Shown: positions 24,954 through 33,233, counted from the stretch's first letter. The stretch is DNA of 37,399 nucleotides from Nocardioides immobilis (GCF_003515065.1 NZ_QXGH01000051.1:1-37399), one strand, 5' to 3'. Numbers and translations: made by a program. Notes: a model not told the origin generated them from the letters alone.

Positions 24954-26596
24954 GGGTGCTCGTGGCCTGGTGTCCCGACTGGTCGGTCACCGCCGGGCTG
25001 TTCGAGCTGGCCGAGACGGGCGACCCGGGGAGCGAGGGACGCGCCTCGAGCAACCAGCCGGCCGCCGTACTCAGCAACAACGTGGTCGAGGTGTGCAACA
25101 CCGCTGCCCGTGCGGAGGGAGTACGACGCGGCCAGCGCCGCCGCGATGCCCAGGCGAGGTGCCCGGAGCTCGTGCTGCTCCCCGCCAATCCCGAGCGCGA
25201 CGCGCGCTACTTCGAGCCGGTGCTGGCCACGGTCGAGGAGCTGCGCCCGGGGGTGGCGCCGATCCGTCCCGGCCTGCTCGCCGTGCCCGCGCCCGGGCGC
25301 TACTTCGGAGGCGAGCCGCACGCCGCCGCGATCGTTGCCCAGCGCCTGGTCGAGACCGGCGTGTGGGACTGCCGGCTCGGTGTCGCCGACGACCTGTTCA
25401 CGGCCGAGCAGGCTGCCCGCCAGGCGCTGGTGCAGGACTGCGTGGTGGTGCCGCCCGGCAGGTCGGCGCCCTTCGTGCAGGCGCTCCCGGTGCGGGTCCT
25501 CGCCGATCTCACCGACGGGGGAGCCCATGGATCAGCAGAGGGTCGTGAGCTGGCCGACCTGTTGCGCCGGCTCGGGCTGACGACGCTCGGCGACTTCGCG
25601 CGGCTCTCCGCCGCGGAGGTGAGCAACCGGTTCGGGGGGTTCGGGCTGAGTGTGTGGCAGCGGGCTCGCGGTGGGGCGCCGACTGCCCTCGGCTCCCGGA
25701 CGCCCCCTCCGGAGCTCGCGTGCGAGGTGGGCTTCGAGCCGCCTCTGGAGTCGGCGGAGGCGGTCTGCTTCAGCGTCCGCACCACCGCCGAGCGGTTCGT
25801 GCAGGGGCTGGCCGGGCGCCAGCTGGTCGCGGTCGCCGTACGCATCGAGGCGGAGGCAGACGGTGTCGTGACGTCGGCGCGGACCTGGCTGCATCCGCGG
25901 TGCTTCACCTCACGTGACCTCGTCGACCGCGTCCACTGGCAGCTGCAGGCCGGGACGGCCGGGTCCGGGTTGCGCAGCCGTCGTGACTCGGGTGCGGTCA
26001 GGGCGGCGATCGAGCGGGTGCGCTTCCTGCCCGAGACCGTGGAGGCGGCCGCCGACCACGCCGACGGGCTGTGGGGCGGTGGCGCGGACGAGCAGGTGAC
26101 CCGTGGTGTGGCGCGGGTGCAGGCGATGATCGGCTTCGACGCGGTGCGGTCTCCGGTGCTCCAGGGCGGCCGGAGCGTCGCCGACCGGCAGGCGAGCATC
26201 CCCTGGGGCGAGCGACCGGTCGGGCTCCGCCCGGTGGACCGGCCGTGGCCGGGACGGATCCCCGGTCCGGCTCCGGCGCGGGTGTTCTCGCCGCCACTGC
26301 TGGCCGACGTGGTCGACGAGGCCGGCCGGACGGTGGCGGTCACCGAGCGCGGTGTCGTCACCGGCGAGCCGTGGCGCTACCGCATCGACGCGGCACCCGA
26401 TGTCGCCGTACGACGTTGGACGCCCGTCTCGTCCTGGGCCGGCCCGTGGCCGGTGGACGAGGCGTGGTGGCTGTCGACCGAGACCTCGGGGAGAAGTGGC
26501 AGGTCCGCGCGGTTCCAGGTCGTGGGGGTGGACGGCCGTGCCTGGCTGCTGGTGTGGCGTGCCGCGGGCTGGGAGGTGGAGGCAGGGTACGACTGA
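24950..26596 (+). CDS. imuB: ImuB, catalytically degenerate Y-family polymerase
   Basis: A 548-residue Y-family DNA polymerase relative that acts as the hub of the SOS mutasome, recruiting DnaE2 to the sliding clamp. The N-terminus MRVLVAWCPDWSVTAGL is the palm, but the usual catalytic aspartate motif and the SxDE motif are not intact, consistent with a non-catalytic adaptor. LGLTTLGDFARLSAAEVSNR is the helix-hairpin-helix region; the long C-terminal part includes ACEVGFEPPLESAEAVCFSV, the little-finger-like strand. The last 100 residues (WPVDEAWWLSTETSGRSGRS) match the actinobacterial C-terminus. It is coupled to imuA' by a 4-nt overlap. The distance to dnaE2 is about 2.6 kb. Confidence 0.9.
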   Translation: MRVLVAWCPDWSVTAGLFELAETGDPGSEGRASSNQPAAVLSNNVVEVCNTAARAEGVRRGQRRRDAQARCPELVLLPANPERDARYFEPVLATVEELRPGVAPIRPGLLAVPAPGRYFGGEPHAAAIVAQRLVETGVWDCRLGVADDLFTAEQAARQALVQDCVVVPPGRSAPFVQALPVRVLADLTDGGAHGSAEGRELADLLRRLGLTTLGDFARLSAAEVSNRFGGFGLSVWQRARGGAPTALGSRTPPPELACEVGFEPPLESAEAVCFSVRTTAERFVQGLAGRQLVAVAVRIEAEADGVVTSARTWLHPRCFTSRDLVDRVHWQLQAGTAGSGLRSRRDSGAVRAAIERVRFLPETVEAAADHADGLWGGGADEQVTRGVARVQAMIGFDAVRSPVLQGGRSVADRQASIPWGERPVGLRPVDRPWPGRIPGPAPARVFSPPLLADVVDEAGRTVAVTERGVVTGEPWRYRIDAAPDVAVRRWTPVSSWAGPWPVDEAWWLSTETSGRSGRSARFQVVGVDGRAWLLVWRAAGWEVEAGYD

Positions 26597-26600
26597 GCAG

Positions 26601-26606
26601 TAGTGT
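26601..26606 (+). promoter_or_regulatory. -10-like hexamer upstream of the coiled-coil gene
   Basis: TAGTGT lies 44 nt before the ATG at 26651, four bases after the imuB stop. No LexA box is visible, so this gene may be independent of SOS. Confidence 0.35.
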
Positions 26607-26650
26607 GCGAAGGACCTCGCTCCATCATCTGCTCAGTCAGGGAGGCCCCG

Positions 26651-27295
26651 ATGGCGCCGAAGACACCGTCCGTGGACATCACCGTGGTGACGAAGAACCT
26701 CAGGGCCCTGCACGGCGCCCTCGAGCACAGCCTGACCATCCAGCGGGCCAGGGTCCAGGAGATCGTCGACGACCTCGTTGCCCGGGGCACGCTCACCCGG
26801 AGCGACGCCGATCGCCTGATCACCCAGCTCCTGGCGAGCAGCAAGGACTACTCCCAGGCCCTGCTGCAGGTGCTGGACTCGGTGACGGCACAGACCCGCA
26901 AGAGCATCGGCGCCGGGATCGAGCCGGTGATGGCGACCGCCGGCAAGGCGGCCGGCATGGTCGCCGAGACCGTCCGCAAGGCACCCGGCCTGCCGGCGAA
27001 GAAGCCCAGGAGCACATCGAGATCGGCGAAGACTGCCCCGAAGGCGGCGACGAAGTCGGCCCCGAAGTCGGCCCCGAAGTCGGCCCCGAAGTCGTCTGCC
27101 AAGCCGGCGACGGACGTCGTACCCAATGAGCCGATCCCGGGCTACTCCCGCTTGACCGTCGCCGAGATCAAGCCCCGGCTCACCGGCCTGAGCGCGGGTG
27201 CCCTGCGCAAGGTGCGCGACCTCGAGATGGCGGGCAAGGCACGCAAGAGCGTGCTCGCCGAGCTCGAGCAGCGGCTCAAGTCCACCCGCGGGTGA
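26651..27295 (+). CDS. Lys/Ala/Pro-rich coiled-coil protein (phasin- or HBHA-like)
   Basis: A 214-residue protein in three parts. Residues 10-90 are a helical segment (NLRALHGALEHSLTIQRARV, VARGTLTRSDADRLITQLLA) resembling phasins and heparin-binding haemagglutinin-like proteins. Residues 110-160 are a low-complexity Lys/Ala/Pro/Ser tract with APKS repeats, like the histone-like tails of actinobacterial DNA-binding proteins. Residues 165-212 (IPGYSRLTVAEIKPRLTGLS, AGALRKVRDLEMAGKARKSV) form a compact helical end with a possible nucleic-acid-binding or SAP-like character. No signal peptide. GGAGG (26641-26645) precedes the ATG by 5 nt. It overlaps the next gene by 4 nt. Function is not recognised. 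Confidence 0.75.
   Translation: MAPKTPSVDITVVTKNLRALHGALEHSLTIQRARVQEIVDDLVARGTLTRSDADRLITQLLASSKDYSQALLQVLDSVTAQTRKSIGAGIEPVMATAGKAAGMVAETVRKAPGLPAKKPRSTSRSAKTAPKAATKSAPKSAPKSAPKSSAKPATDVVPNEPIPGYSRLTVAEIKPRLTGLSAGALRKVRDLEMAGKARKSVLAELEQRLKSTRG
27052..27093 (+). repeat. 12-bp tandem repeat in coding sequence
   Basis: GAAGTCGGCCCC is repeated three full times and once partly, encoding repeated Ser-Ala-Pro-Lys. Nearly identical DNA copies suggest recent slippage, so repeat number may vary between strains. Confidence 0.75.
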
Positions 27296-28140
27296 CGCCC
27301 CACGTCGTCCTCTGGCCGATCCACGACTGGCCGGAGATGGCCGACACGTGGCGGCGCGCGGAGGAGCTCGGCTTCGCGGGCGCCTGGATCTACGACCACC
27401 TCGCCTGGCGCGGGCACACGCCCTGGGACGACGCCTACACGAGTCTCGCTGCGGCCGCAGCGATCACGTCGCGGATCCGGCTCGGCACCCTGGTGACGTC
27501 CGCCAACTTCCGGACGCCCGTGCCGACCGCCGCGGCCGCACGGACGATCGATCGGATCTCCGGTGGCCGGCTGACGCTCGGCATCGGCGCCGGCGGGAGC
27601 GCGCCGACCTCCGACGGCGACGTGCTCGACCGGGAGTGGACGCCACGCGAGCGGGCCGACCGGTTCGAGGAGTGGGTGACCCAGCTGGACGCGCTGCTCA
27701 CCGGAGAGTCGGTGTCGGTGGCAGGGGAGTACTGGTCGGCGCGCGGTGTCACCGTCTCGCCCGGCCTCGTCCAGCGGCGCCCGCCGTTCTGGATCGCCGC
27801 TGGTGGCCCGCGCGGCATGCGGCTGGCGGCCCGGCTCGGACAGGGGTGGGTGGTCGGCCCGGAGACGGACCAGCCCGAGGACGAGGTACGACGGATGGTC
27901 GAGCGGATGGCCGAGACCTGCGCGGCCGCCGGCCGCGACTTCGCCTCGATGCCACGGCTGCTGCTCACCGGGTTCACCGGCGAGCCGTGGCTCGCGTCCG
28001 CGGCGGCATACGACGACCTCGCCGGCCGCTACTCGGAGATCGGGATCACCGACGTGGCGCTCCACTGGCCACGGCCGGGCACCGAGTGGGACGCGGACCC
28101 GGCCGTCGTCGAGGCGATCGCAGCGCGGGCTCGGGGCTAG
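27292..28140 (+). CDS. LLM-class (luciferase-like) flavin-dependent oxidoreductase
   Basis: A 282-residue TIM-barrel oxidoreductase of the bacterial luciferase-like family, probably using F420 or FMN. Landmarks are WRRAEELGFAGAWIYDHLAW near the N-terminus, ITSRIRLGTLVTSANFRTP, RISGGRLTLGIGAGGSAPTS and FWIAAGGPRGMRLAARLGQG. The last 40 residues close the barrel (GITDVALHWPRPGTEWDADP). The shortness and the VTSANFRTP strand favour the F420-dependent type. The substrate cannot be assigned. GTG 27292 overlaps the coiled-coil gene stop (GTGA). It ends tail-to-tail with the convergent MBL gene, overlapping by 4 nt. Confidence 0.88.
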   Translation: MTPHVVLWPIHDWPEMADTWRRAEELGFAGAWIYDHLAWRGHTPWDDAYTSLAAAAAITSRIRLGTLVTSANFRTPVPTAAAARTIDRISGGRLTLGIGAGGSAPTSDGDVLDREWTPRERADRFEEWVTQLDALLTGESVSVAGEYWSARGVTVSPGLVQRRPPFWIAAGGPRGMRLAARLGQGWVVGPETDQPEDEVRRMVERMAETCAAAGRDFASMPRLLLTGFTGEPWLASAAAYDDLAGRYSEIGITDVALHWPRPGTEWDADPAVVEAIAARARG

Positions 28141-28829
28141 CTCGGTTCCCAGGCCGCGGCGTCGTGGGCGAAGACCACGCGCCTCGGGTCGAAGGCGAGC
28201 AGCCGCTCGATCCAGTCGGGAGCGAGCGGAAGCGGGTCGACGTGCCCGAGGTCGCGCGCGGTGCTGGCGAGGACGTCGGCGCTCCAGGCGGAGGCGGTGT
28301 CGTGCGACTGGCCGGCAAGGACGATCGAGCCGTCGTCGCACTCGACGACGAGTGACTGGTGGCCGGCGACGTGGCCCGGCGTCGGGATCACGTGGAGGCC
28401 GGGGAGCGGCTCGGTCTCGCCGTCGATCTCCTGGTAGTTGCTGCCGGCGTGGTCCAGCAGGTGGTCGAGCGTGTAGTCGCCGGCCCTGGCCGTCGCGAGC
28501 TCAGTGCGCTGGGCGAGGATCGGCGTGCTGCCGAGGAACGGGTTGCCGCCGCAGTGGTCGAAGTGCAGGTGACAGTTGACGACCAGGTCGAGGTCGGCGA
28601 TCGCGGCGCCGGCGGTGTCCAGCGCCCGCTGGAGCGGAACGCGCTGCGGGCGGTACCACGCGTCCGCCTCGGCGTCGCCCTCGCCGATCCCGGTGTCGAG
28701 GAGCACCAGGCCGTGCTCATGGCGCACCAGGTAGCCGTAGACCGCCTCGACGCGGGGCTCGCCCCCGGTCTCCTCGGCGGGCCGGACGAACGTGCCGAGG
28801 GTGATCCGGCGTACGTCGTCGATGCGCAT
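28137..28829 (-). CDS. Metallo-beta-lactamase-fold hydrolase
   Basis: A 230-residue MBL-fold enzyme. The zinc-binding HLHFDHCGG (HxHxDH, about residues 86-91) is intact; TPGHVAGHQSLVV gives the next His, and VVFAHDAAAW a later one. N-terminal LLDTGIGEGDAEADAWYRPQ is the usual strand. Relatives include N-acyl homoserine lactonases and glyoxalase II-like hydrolases; specificity is unknown. The ATG at 28829 is supported by TACGGT exactly 6 nt upstream on the minus strand. It is the only strongly supported enzyme on the minus strand between imuB and dnaE2. Confidence 0.85.
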   Translation of the reverse strand: MRIDDVRRITLGTFVRPAEETGGEPRVEAVYGYLVRHEHGLVLLDTGIGEGDAEADAWYRPQRVPLQRALDTAGAAIADLDLVVNCHLHFDHCGGNPFLGSTPILAQRTELATARAGDYTLDHLLDHAGSNYQEIDGETEPLPGLHVIPTPGHVAGHQSLVVECDDGSIVLAGQSHDTASAWSADVLASTARDLGHVDPLPLAPDWIERLLAFDPRRVVFAHDAAAWEPS

Positions 28830-28835
28830 CCCCCC

Positions 28836-28841
28836 ACCGTA
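28836..28841 (-). promoter_or_regulatory. -10 hexamer of the MBL gene
   Basis: Minus-strand TACGGT ends 6 nt before the ATG at 28829, the same geometry as at the other leaderless genes. Confidence 0.45.
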
Positions 28842-28867
28842 CGGCGGCGGTGAGCGGGGCTGCGGAG

Positions 28868-29119
28868 CTAGGCGGGCTCGCTCTCCGCCTCCTTCTCGGT
28901 GCCGCCCTTGGTCGCCTCGGTGTCGGTGTCGTCAGGCTGCTTGGTCTCGACCGGGAGCTCGTCGGTCTCCGGGTTCAGGTCGGGGTCGGGGTCGCGCGGG
29001 ACATTGGTGTACGAGCCCTCGCCGCCGACGCCCGGCACCGCGTTCGCCCCACCCGGGGGCGGTGCCGGCGGCTCGGCCTTGGGTTCAGGTCGTCGGATCT
29101 CCTGGTCGCTCTCTGCCAT
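28868..29119 (-). CDS. Small acidic, disordered protein
   Basis: An 83-residue protein that is Pro/Glu/Asp-rich throughout (EPKAEPPAPPPGGANAVPGV, DPDPDLNPETDELPVETKQP, DDTDTEATKGGTEKEAESEP). No hydrophobic core is visible, so it is probably unstructured. ATG 29119 is preferred over an upstream ATG at 29143 because GGGAGAG lies 5 nt upstream on the minus strand. It is 77 nt from the LexA box of dnaE2 and points away from it. Function unknown; a shadow ORF cannot be wholly excluded. Confidence 0.6.
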   Translation of the reverse strand: MAESDQEIRRPEPKAEPPAPPPGGANAVPGVGGEGSYTNVPRDPDPDLNPETDELPVETKQPDDTDTEATKGGTEKEAESEPA

Positions 29120-29190
29120 CGGTCTCTCCCTCGTTCGCTCCATGCCTCGTGAATGCAGGTGCCCTGTCCGTCGAGGTTCATCCGTCCCGA

Positions 29191-29219
29191 TTGTGATCGA
29201 ACACGTGTTCGACTAGGAT
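29191..29219 (+). promoter_or_regulatory. SOS promoter of dnaE2 with LexA box
   Basis: TTGTGA (29191-29196) and TAGGAT (29214-29219) are separated by 17 nt. The spacer begins with the fully palindromic LexA box TCGAACACGTGTTCGA (29197-29212). The ATG at 29226 follows the -10 by 6 nt. The arrangement repeats that of imuA'. Confidence 0.9.
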
Positions 29220-29225
29220 AGGGCC

Positions 29226-32200
29226 ATGGGCTGGAGCAACCCGCCGGTCCCGTGGCGGGAGATCGAGCGCCGACTGTCGGGCAGGGTGCCCGGCGTCGAG
29301 GACGCACCCGTGTCTCGCCGCAAGCGGCCGTCGGCAGAGCTGCAGGAGATCACCCGCCCCGAGACGGCGACGCCGTACGCCGAGCTGCACTGCCACAGCC
29401 ACTTCAGCTTCCTGGACGGTGCCAGCTCTCCGCACGACCTGGTCATCGAGGCAGCGAGGCTCGGCCTGAGCGCGCTCGCCATCACCGACCATGACAACTT
29501 CGCCGGCGCACCGCTCTTCGCCGAGGCCAGCGCCGGCTACGGGATCCCCAGCATCTACGGGGCCGAGCTGTCCCTCGGGCTGAGCGGCCCGCAGAACGGG
29601 ATCGCCGATCCCGAAGGCCGCCACCTGCTGGTCCTGGCCAGGGGAGTGGAGGGCTACCACCGGCTCGCCGCCGCGATGACCGAGGCGCACCTGACGGGTG
29701 ACGAGAAGGGCCGGCCGTCGTACGACCTCGACGACCTCGCCGACATCGGCCGCGACCACTGGTTGATCCTCACCGGCTGCCGCAAGGGGATGCGGTCGCC
29801 GGAGGCGATCGACGACCTGGTCGGCAGGTTCGGTCACGACAACGTCGTCGTCGAGCTCAACGGCCTCGGCAAGCCCGGCGACGACGAGACCAACGACCGA
29901 CTGGCGGCGATCGCCCGCGACCGCGGCCTCCCGGTGGTCGCCACCGGCAACGTCCACCACGCCACCCCCGACAAGCGACGGCTCGCCGCAGCCATGGCCG
30001 CGATCCGCGCACGGCGCAGCATCGCCGAACTCGACGGCTGGCTGGACCTCTCGGGTTCCGCGCACCTGCGCAGCGGAGCGGAGATGGAGCGGCTGTTCGG
30101 CCGCTACCCGGGCGCCATCAGCCACACCGTCACCCTGGCCGGCGAGCTCGCCTTCGACCTCCACAAGGCATCGCCGAGGCTGCCCAAGCGGGGGATCCCC
30201 GAGGGCGAGACCCCGGGCTCCTGGTTGCGGATCCTCACCGAGCGCGGCTTCCAGGAGCGGTACGCCGGCGCGCCCCACGAGCGCGAGGCGAGGCAGCGCG
30301 TCGAGGCAGAGCTCGAGGTGATCCTCCGCAAGGACTTCGCCGGCTACTTCGTGATCGTCCACGACATCGTCTCGTTCGCGAGGAGCCAGGGGATCCTGTG
30401 CCAGGGCAGAGGATCGGCGGCCAGCTCGGCGGTCTGCTTCGCGCTCGGGATCACCGCGATCGACTCGGTCTACTACCGGCTCCCGTTCGAGCGGTTCATC
30501 TCCGAGCACCGTGAGGAGGAGCCCGACATCGACGTTGACTTCGACTCCGACCGCCGGGAGGAGGTCATCCAGTGGGTCTACGAGACCTACGGCCGGCGCA
30601 ACGCCGCCCAGGTCTGCAACGTCGTGAGCTACCGCCCGCGGATGGCGGTCCGCGACGCGGCCAAGGCGCTGGGCTTCTCCACCGGTCAGCAGGATGCCTG
30701 GTCGAAGTCGGTGGACGGGTGGGCGAGCGCGGTCGAGGGGGAGTCGGAGATCCCGCGGCAGGTCGTGTCGCTCGCCGAGGAGCTGTTGTCCGCCCCGCGC
30801 CACCTCGGCATCCACTCCGGAGGCATGGTGCTCACGGAACGACCGATCGGCGAGGTGTGCCCGATCGAGCGCGCCCGGATGCCGGGCCGCACCGTCCTGC
30901 AGTGGGACAAGGACGGCTGCGAGTCGATGGGGCTGGTCAAGTTCGACCTGCTCGGGCTGGGAATGTTGGGCGCCCTCGACCACATGATGCGGCTGATCGA
31001 CGAGCACCTCGGCACCCGCTGGGAGCTGGAGACGATCCCGAAGGAGGAACCCGAGGTCTACGACATGCTCTGCCGGGCCGACTCGATCGGGGTGTTCCAG
31101 GTCGAGAGCCGCGCCCAGATCGGCACCCTGCCCCGGCTCAAGCCCCGCTCCTTCTACGACCTCGCCATCGAGATCGCACTGATCCGGCCAGGACCGATCC
31201 AGGGCGGTGCCGTCCATCCCTACATCCGTCGCGCCACCGGCAAGGAGCCGGTCACCTACGACCACCCGTCGCTCGAGCCGGTGCTCGGACGGACCCTCGG
31301 CGTCCCGCTGTTCCAGGAGCAGCTGATGGCGATGGCGGTGACCCTGGGCGACTGCAGTCGAGACGACGCCGACCTGCTCCGCCGGGCGATGGGGTCCAAG
31401 CGCGGCGTCGAGCGGATCGAGAAGGTCAAGGAGAAGCTGTACGCCGGCATGGCGCGCCGCGGCATCACCGGCGACAAGGCCGACGGCATCTACGTGAAGA
31501 TCCTGTCCTTCGCCAACTTCGGCTTCGCCGAGTCCCACGCGCTCAGCTTCGCGCTCCTCGTCTACGCGTCGTCGTGGTTCAAGCTGCACTACCCGGCGGC
31601 GTTCCTCGCCGGGCTGCTGCGCAACCAGCCGATGGGCTTCTACTCCCCGCAGTCGCTCGTGGCCGATGCGCGACGACACGGAGTGACGGTGCTGCGCCCC
31701 GACATCCAGCTCTCGGGTGCTCAGGCCGGCCTCGAGCAGACGGATCCGGTCGAGGACCCGCTTCGGTACGACGGCGCCCTCGCCGTACGGCTCGGGCTCG
31801 ACTCGGTCCGGGGGATCGGCACGGAGGTGGCCGAGCGGATCGTCGCGGAGAGGACGGCGGCGCCGTACGGCGACATCACCGACCTGTCGCGCCGGGCCGG
31901 TCTCACCTCTGCCCAGCTCGAGGCCCTGGCCACGGCCGGCGCGTTCGACGGCTTCGGCCTCGACCGGCGGCAGGCGCTGTGGATGTCCGGCTACGCCGAG
32001 ACCGACGGACAGCTACCGGGCAGCACCCCGGCCCCGCCGCCACCCACGCTGCCCGGCATGAGCGACGAGGAGCTCACCCTCGCCGACCTCTGGGCGACCA
32101 AGATCTCACCGGAGCGACACCCGATCGAGCACCTCCGCCCCGACCTGACGGCAGCGGGGATCCTCCCCATCACCGACCTCTGGCAGACCGACAGTGGGCG

Positions 32201-32498
32201 GCGGGTCCGGGTCGCCGGCCTGGTCACCCACCGGCAGCGGCCGGGGACGGCGATGGGCATCACCTTCCTCAACCTCGAGGACGAGACCGGCATGCTCAAC
32301 GTGATCTGCTCCCAGGGCGTGATGCGCGCACACCGTCAGGCGGCCCGCAACCGGGTCGCCGTCATCATCCGCGGCAAGCTCGAGCGCAACGACGGCGTCG
32401 TCAACCTGGTGGCGGACCAGGTCGTCCCTCTCGACGTGCTGGTGCCGGGCGCCGGGTCGGCGCTCCAGGCCCGGCAGGCGTCACGAGACTTCCGGTGA
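29226..32498 (+). CDS. dnaE2: Error-prone DNA polymerase DnaE2
   Basis: A 1090-residue C-family polymerase, the catalytic part of the SOS mutasome. The PHP domain begins YAELHCHSHFSFLDGASSPH (about residues 51-70) and has TDHDNF. The catalytic aspartates are in PDIDVDFDSDRR (about 433-444), following CQGRGSAASSAVCFALGIT. The fingers carry LIRPGPIQGGAVHPYIRRAT and RAMGSKR. Near the C-terminus an OB fold (VRVAGLVTHRQRPGTAMGIT, FLNLEDETG) is present. The length, about 1,090, fits DnaE2 rather than the ~1,180-residue replicative DnaE1. Combined with the LexA box this makes the assignment firm. It ends tail-to-tail with a lipoprotein gene, overlapping by 18 nt. Confidence 0.97.
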   Translation: MGWSNPPVPWREIERRLSGRVPGVEDAPVSRRKRPSAELQEITRPETATPYAELHCHSHFSFLDGASSPHDLVIEAARLGLSALAITDHDNFAGAPLFAEASAGYGIPSIYGAELSLGLSGPQNGIADPEGRHLLVLARGVEGYHRLAAAMTEAHLTGDEKGRPSYDLDDLADIGRDHWLILTGCRKGMRSPEAIDDLVGRFGHDNVVVELNGLGKPGDDETNDRLAAIARDRGLPVVATGNVHHATPDKRRLAAAMAAIRARRSIAELDGWLDLSGSAHLRSGAEMERLFGRYPGAISHTVTLAGELAFDLHKASPRLPKRGIPEGETPGSWLRILTERGFQERYAGAPHEREARQRVEAELEVILRKDFAGYFVIVHDIVSFARSQGILCQGRGSAASSAVCFALGITAIDSVYYRLPFERFISEHREEEPDIDVDFDSDRREEVIQWVYETYGRRNAAQVCNVVSYRPRMAVRDAAKALGFSTGQQDAWSKSVDGWASAVEGESEIPRQVVSLAEELLSAPRHLGIHSGGMVLTERPIGEVCPIERARMPGRTVLQWDKDGCESMGLVKFDLLGLGMLGALDHMMRLIDEHLGTRWELETIPKEEPEVYDMLCRADSIGVFQVESRAQIGTLPRLKPRSFYDLAIEIALIRPGPIQGGAVHPYIRRATGKEPVTYDHPSLEPVLGRTLGVPLFQEQLMAMAVTLGDCSRDDADLLRRAMGSKRGVERIEKVKEKLYAGMARRGITGDKADGIYVKILSFANFGFAESHALSFALLVYASSWFKLHYPAAFLAGLLRNQPMGFYSPQSLVADARRHGVTVLRPDIQLSGAQAGLEQTDPVEDPLRYDGALAVRLGLDSVRGIGTEVAERIVAERTAAPYGDITDLSRRAGLTSAQLEALATAGAFDGFGLDRRQALWMSGYAETDGQLPGSTPAPPPPTLPGMSDEELTLADLWATKISPERHPIEHLRPDLTAAGILPITDLWQTDSGRRVRVAGLVTHRQRPGTAMGITFLNLEDETGMLNVICSQGVMRAHRQAARNRVAVIIRGKLERNDGVVNLVADQVVPLDVLVPGAGSALQARQASRDFR

Positions 32499-32939
32499 CG
32501 GCTCCAGGTCGTGGTCGCAGTTGATCTCGTCGCAGCTCACCTTCCACTCGCCGTCGACCAGAGTGAGCTCGTAGGTCGTCGTGACGTTCGAGAAGTTGTC
32601 GCCGATCACCGCGGTCGCGGTGTCGCCGGTCACCACGATGTCGGAGACCACGATGTCGTCCTCGTCGTACTGCGGCTCCACCCAGGACTCGCCCCGCTGC
32701 TCGCACGCAACGTCGTAGTCCTCGGCGCCGAACGAGATCTCGAGCAGGTACTCCTCGGTGAGCAGGTCGCACCGCGGGTCGAGCAGGGACTGCACGAGCG
32801 TGTCCCTGATCGCCTCCTCCTCCGGCGTCCCGCCGTCGGTCGAGGTCTCCTCGTCGTCCGCCGCCTCGTCGTCACCATCGCCACAGGCCGTCACCAGCAG
32901 CGGTACGAGCAGGGCGGCAGCAAGTCGGATGCGGTTCAT
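32481..32939 (-). CDS. Putative lipoprotein
   Basis: A 152-residue exported lipoprotein. The signal peptide is MNRIRLAAALLVPLL with the lipobox VTAC (Cys19), then a linker of Gly, Asp and Glu (GDGDDEAADDEETSTDGGTP). The mature domain (about 40-152) contains three further cysteines and a YELTLVDGEWKVSCDEI strand pattern like small NTF2-type folds of actinobacterial lipoproteins, an inference. It converges on dnaE2 with an 18-nt overlap and is divergent from the small membrane protein gene after 74 nt. Confidence 0.82.
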   Translation of the reverse strand: MNRIRLAAALLVPLLVTACGDGDDEAADDEETSTDGGTPEEEAIRDTLVQSLLDPRCDLLTEEYLLEISFGAEDYDVACEQRGESWVEPQYDEDDIVVSDIVVTGDTATAVIGDNFSNVTTTYELTLVDGEWKVSCDEINCDHDLEPSPEVS

Positions 32940-33013
32940 GTGACCAGAGTGAACCTCAAGACTGCGGGTACTGCAGGTGAAACCGATGAACGTTCCCGAT
33001 CCAAGGAGGAACC

Positions 33014-33229
33014 ATGGGTATCGGCCTTGGCGTCGTCATGCTGTTGCTGGGCCTCGTGGTCGTGCTCGACGTCATCACCGTCGACATCCCGTACGTCGCC
33101 GACTCCGCGCTCGGCGTACTGCTCGTCGTCATGGGCGCTGCGACGATCGTGCTCGCACTCACGTGGGCCTCGATCCGCTCGCGGCGCGAGCGGGTCGAGG
33201 AGCACCACTACGGCCACCACCACGTGTGA
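33014..33229 (+). CDS. Small two-helix membrane protein (DUF6458-like)
   Basis: A 71-residue membrane protein with two transmembrane helices: GLGVVMLLLGLVVVLDVITV (about 4-23) and ALGVLLVVMGAATIVLALTW (about 32-51). A short basic and His-rich tail (SRRERVEEHHYGHHHV) follows. The MGIG start and two-helix plan recall actinobacterial DUF6458 proteins; no function is known. AAGGAGGA (33003-33010) is a very strong ribosome-binding site immediately before the ATG. Confidence 0.8.
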   Translation: MGIGLGVVMLLLGLVVVLDVITVDIPYVADSALGVLLVVMGAATIVLALTWASIRSRRERVEEHHYGHHHV

Positions 33230-33233
33230 CCAG

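Noticed and set aside
29178..31679. An 833-residue minus-strand frame opposite dnaE2
   Set aside because: No recognised motif, and the plus strand encodes intact DnaE2.
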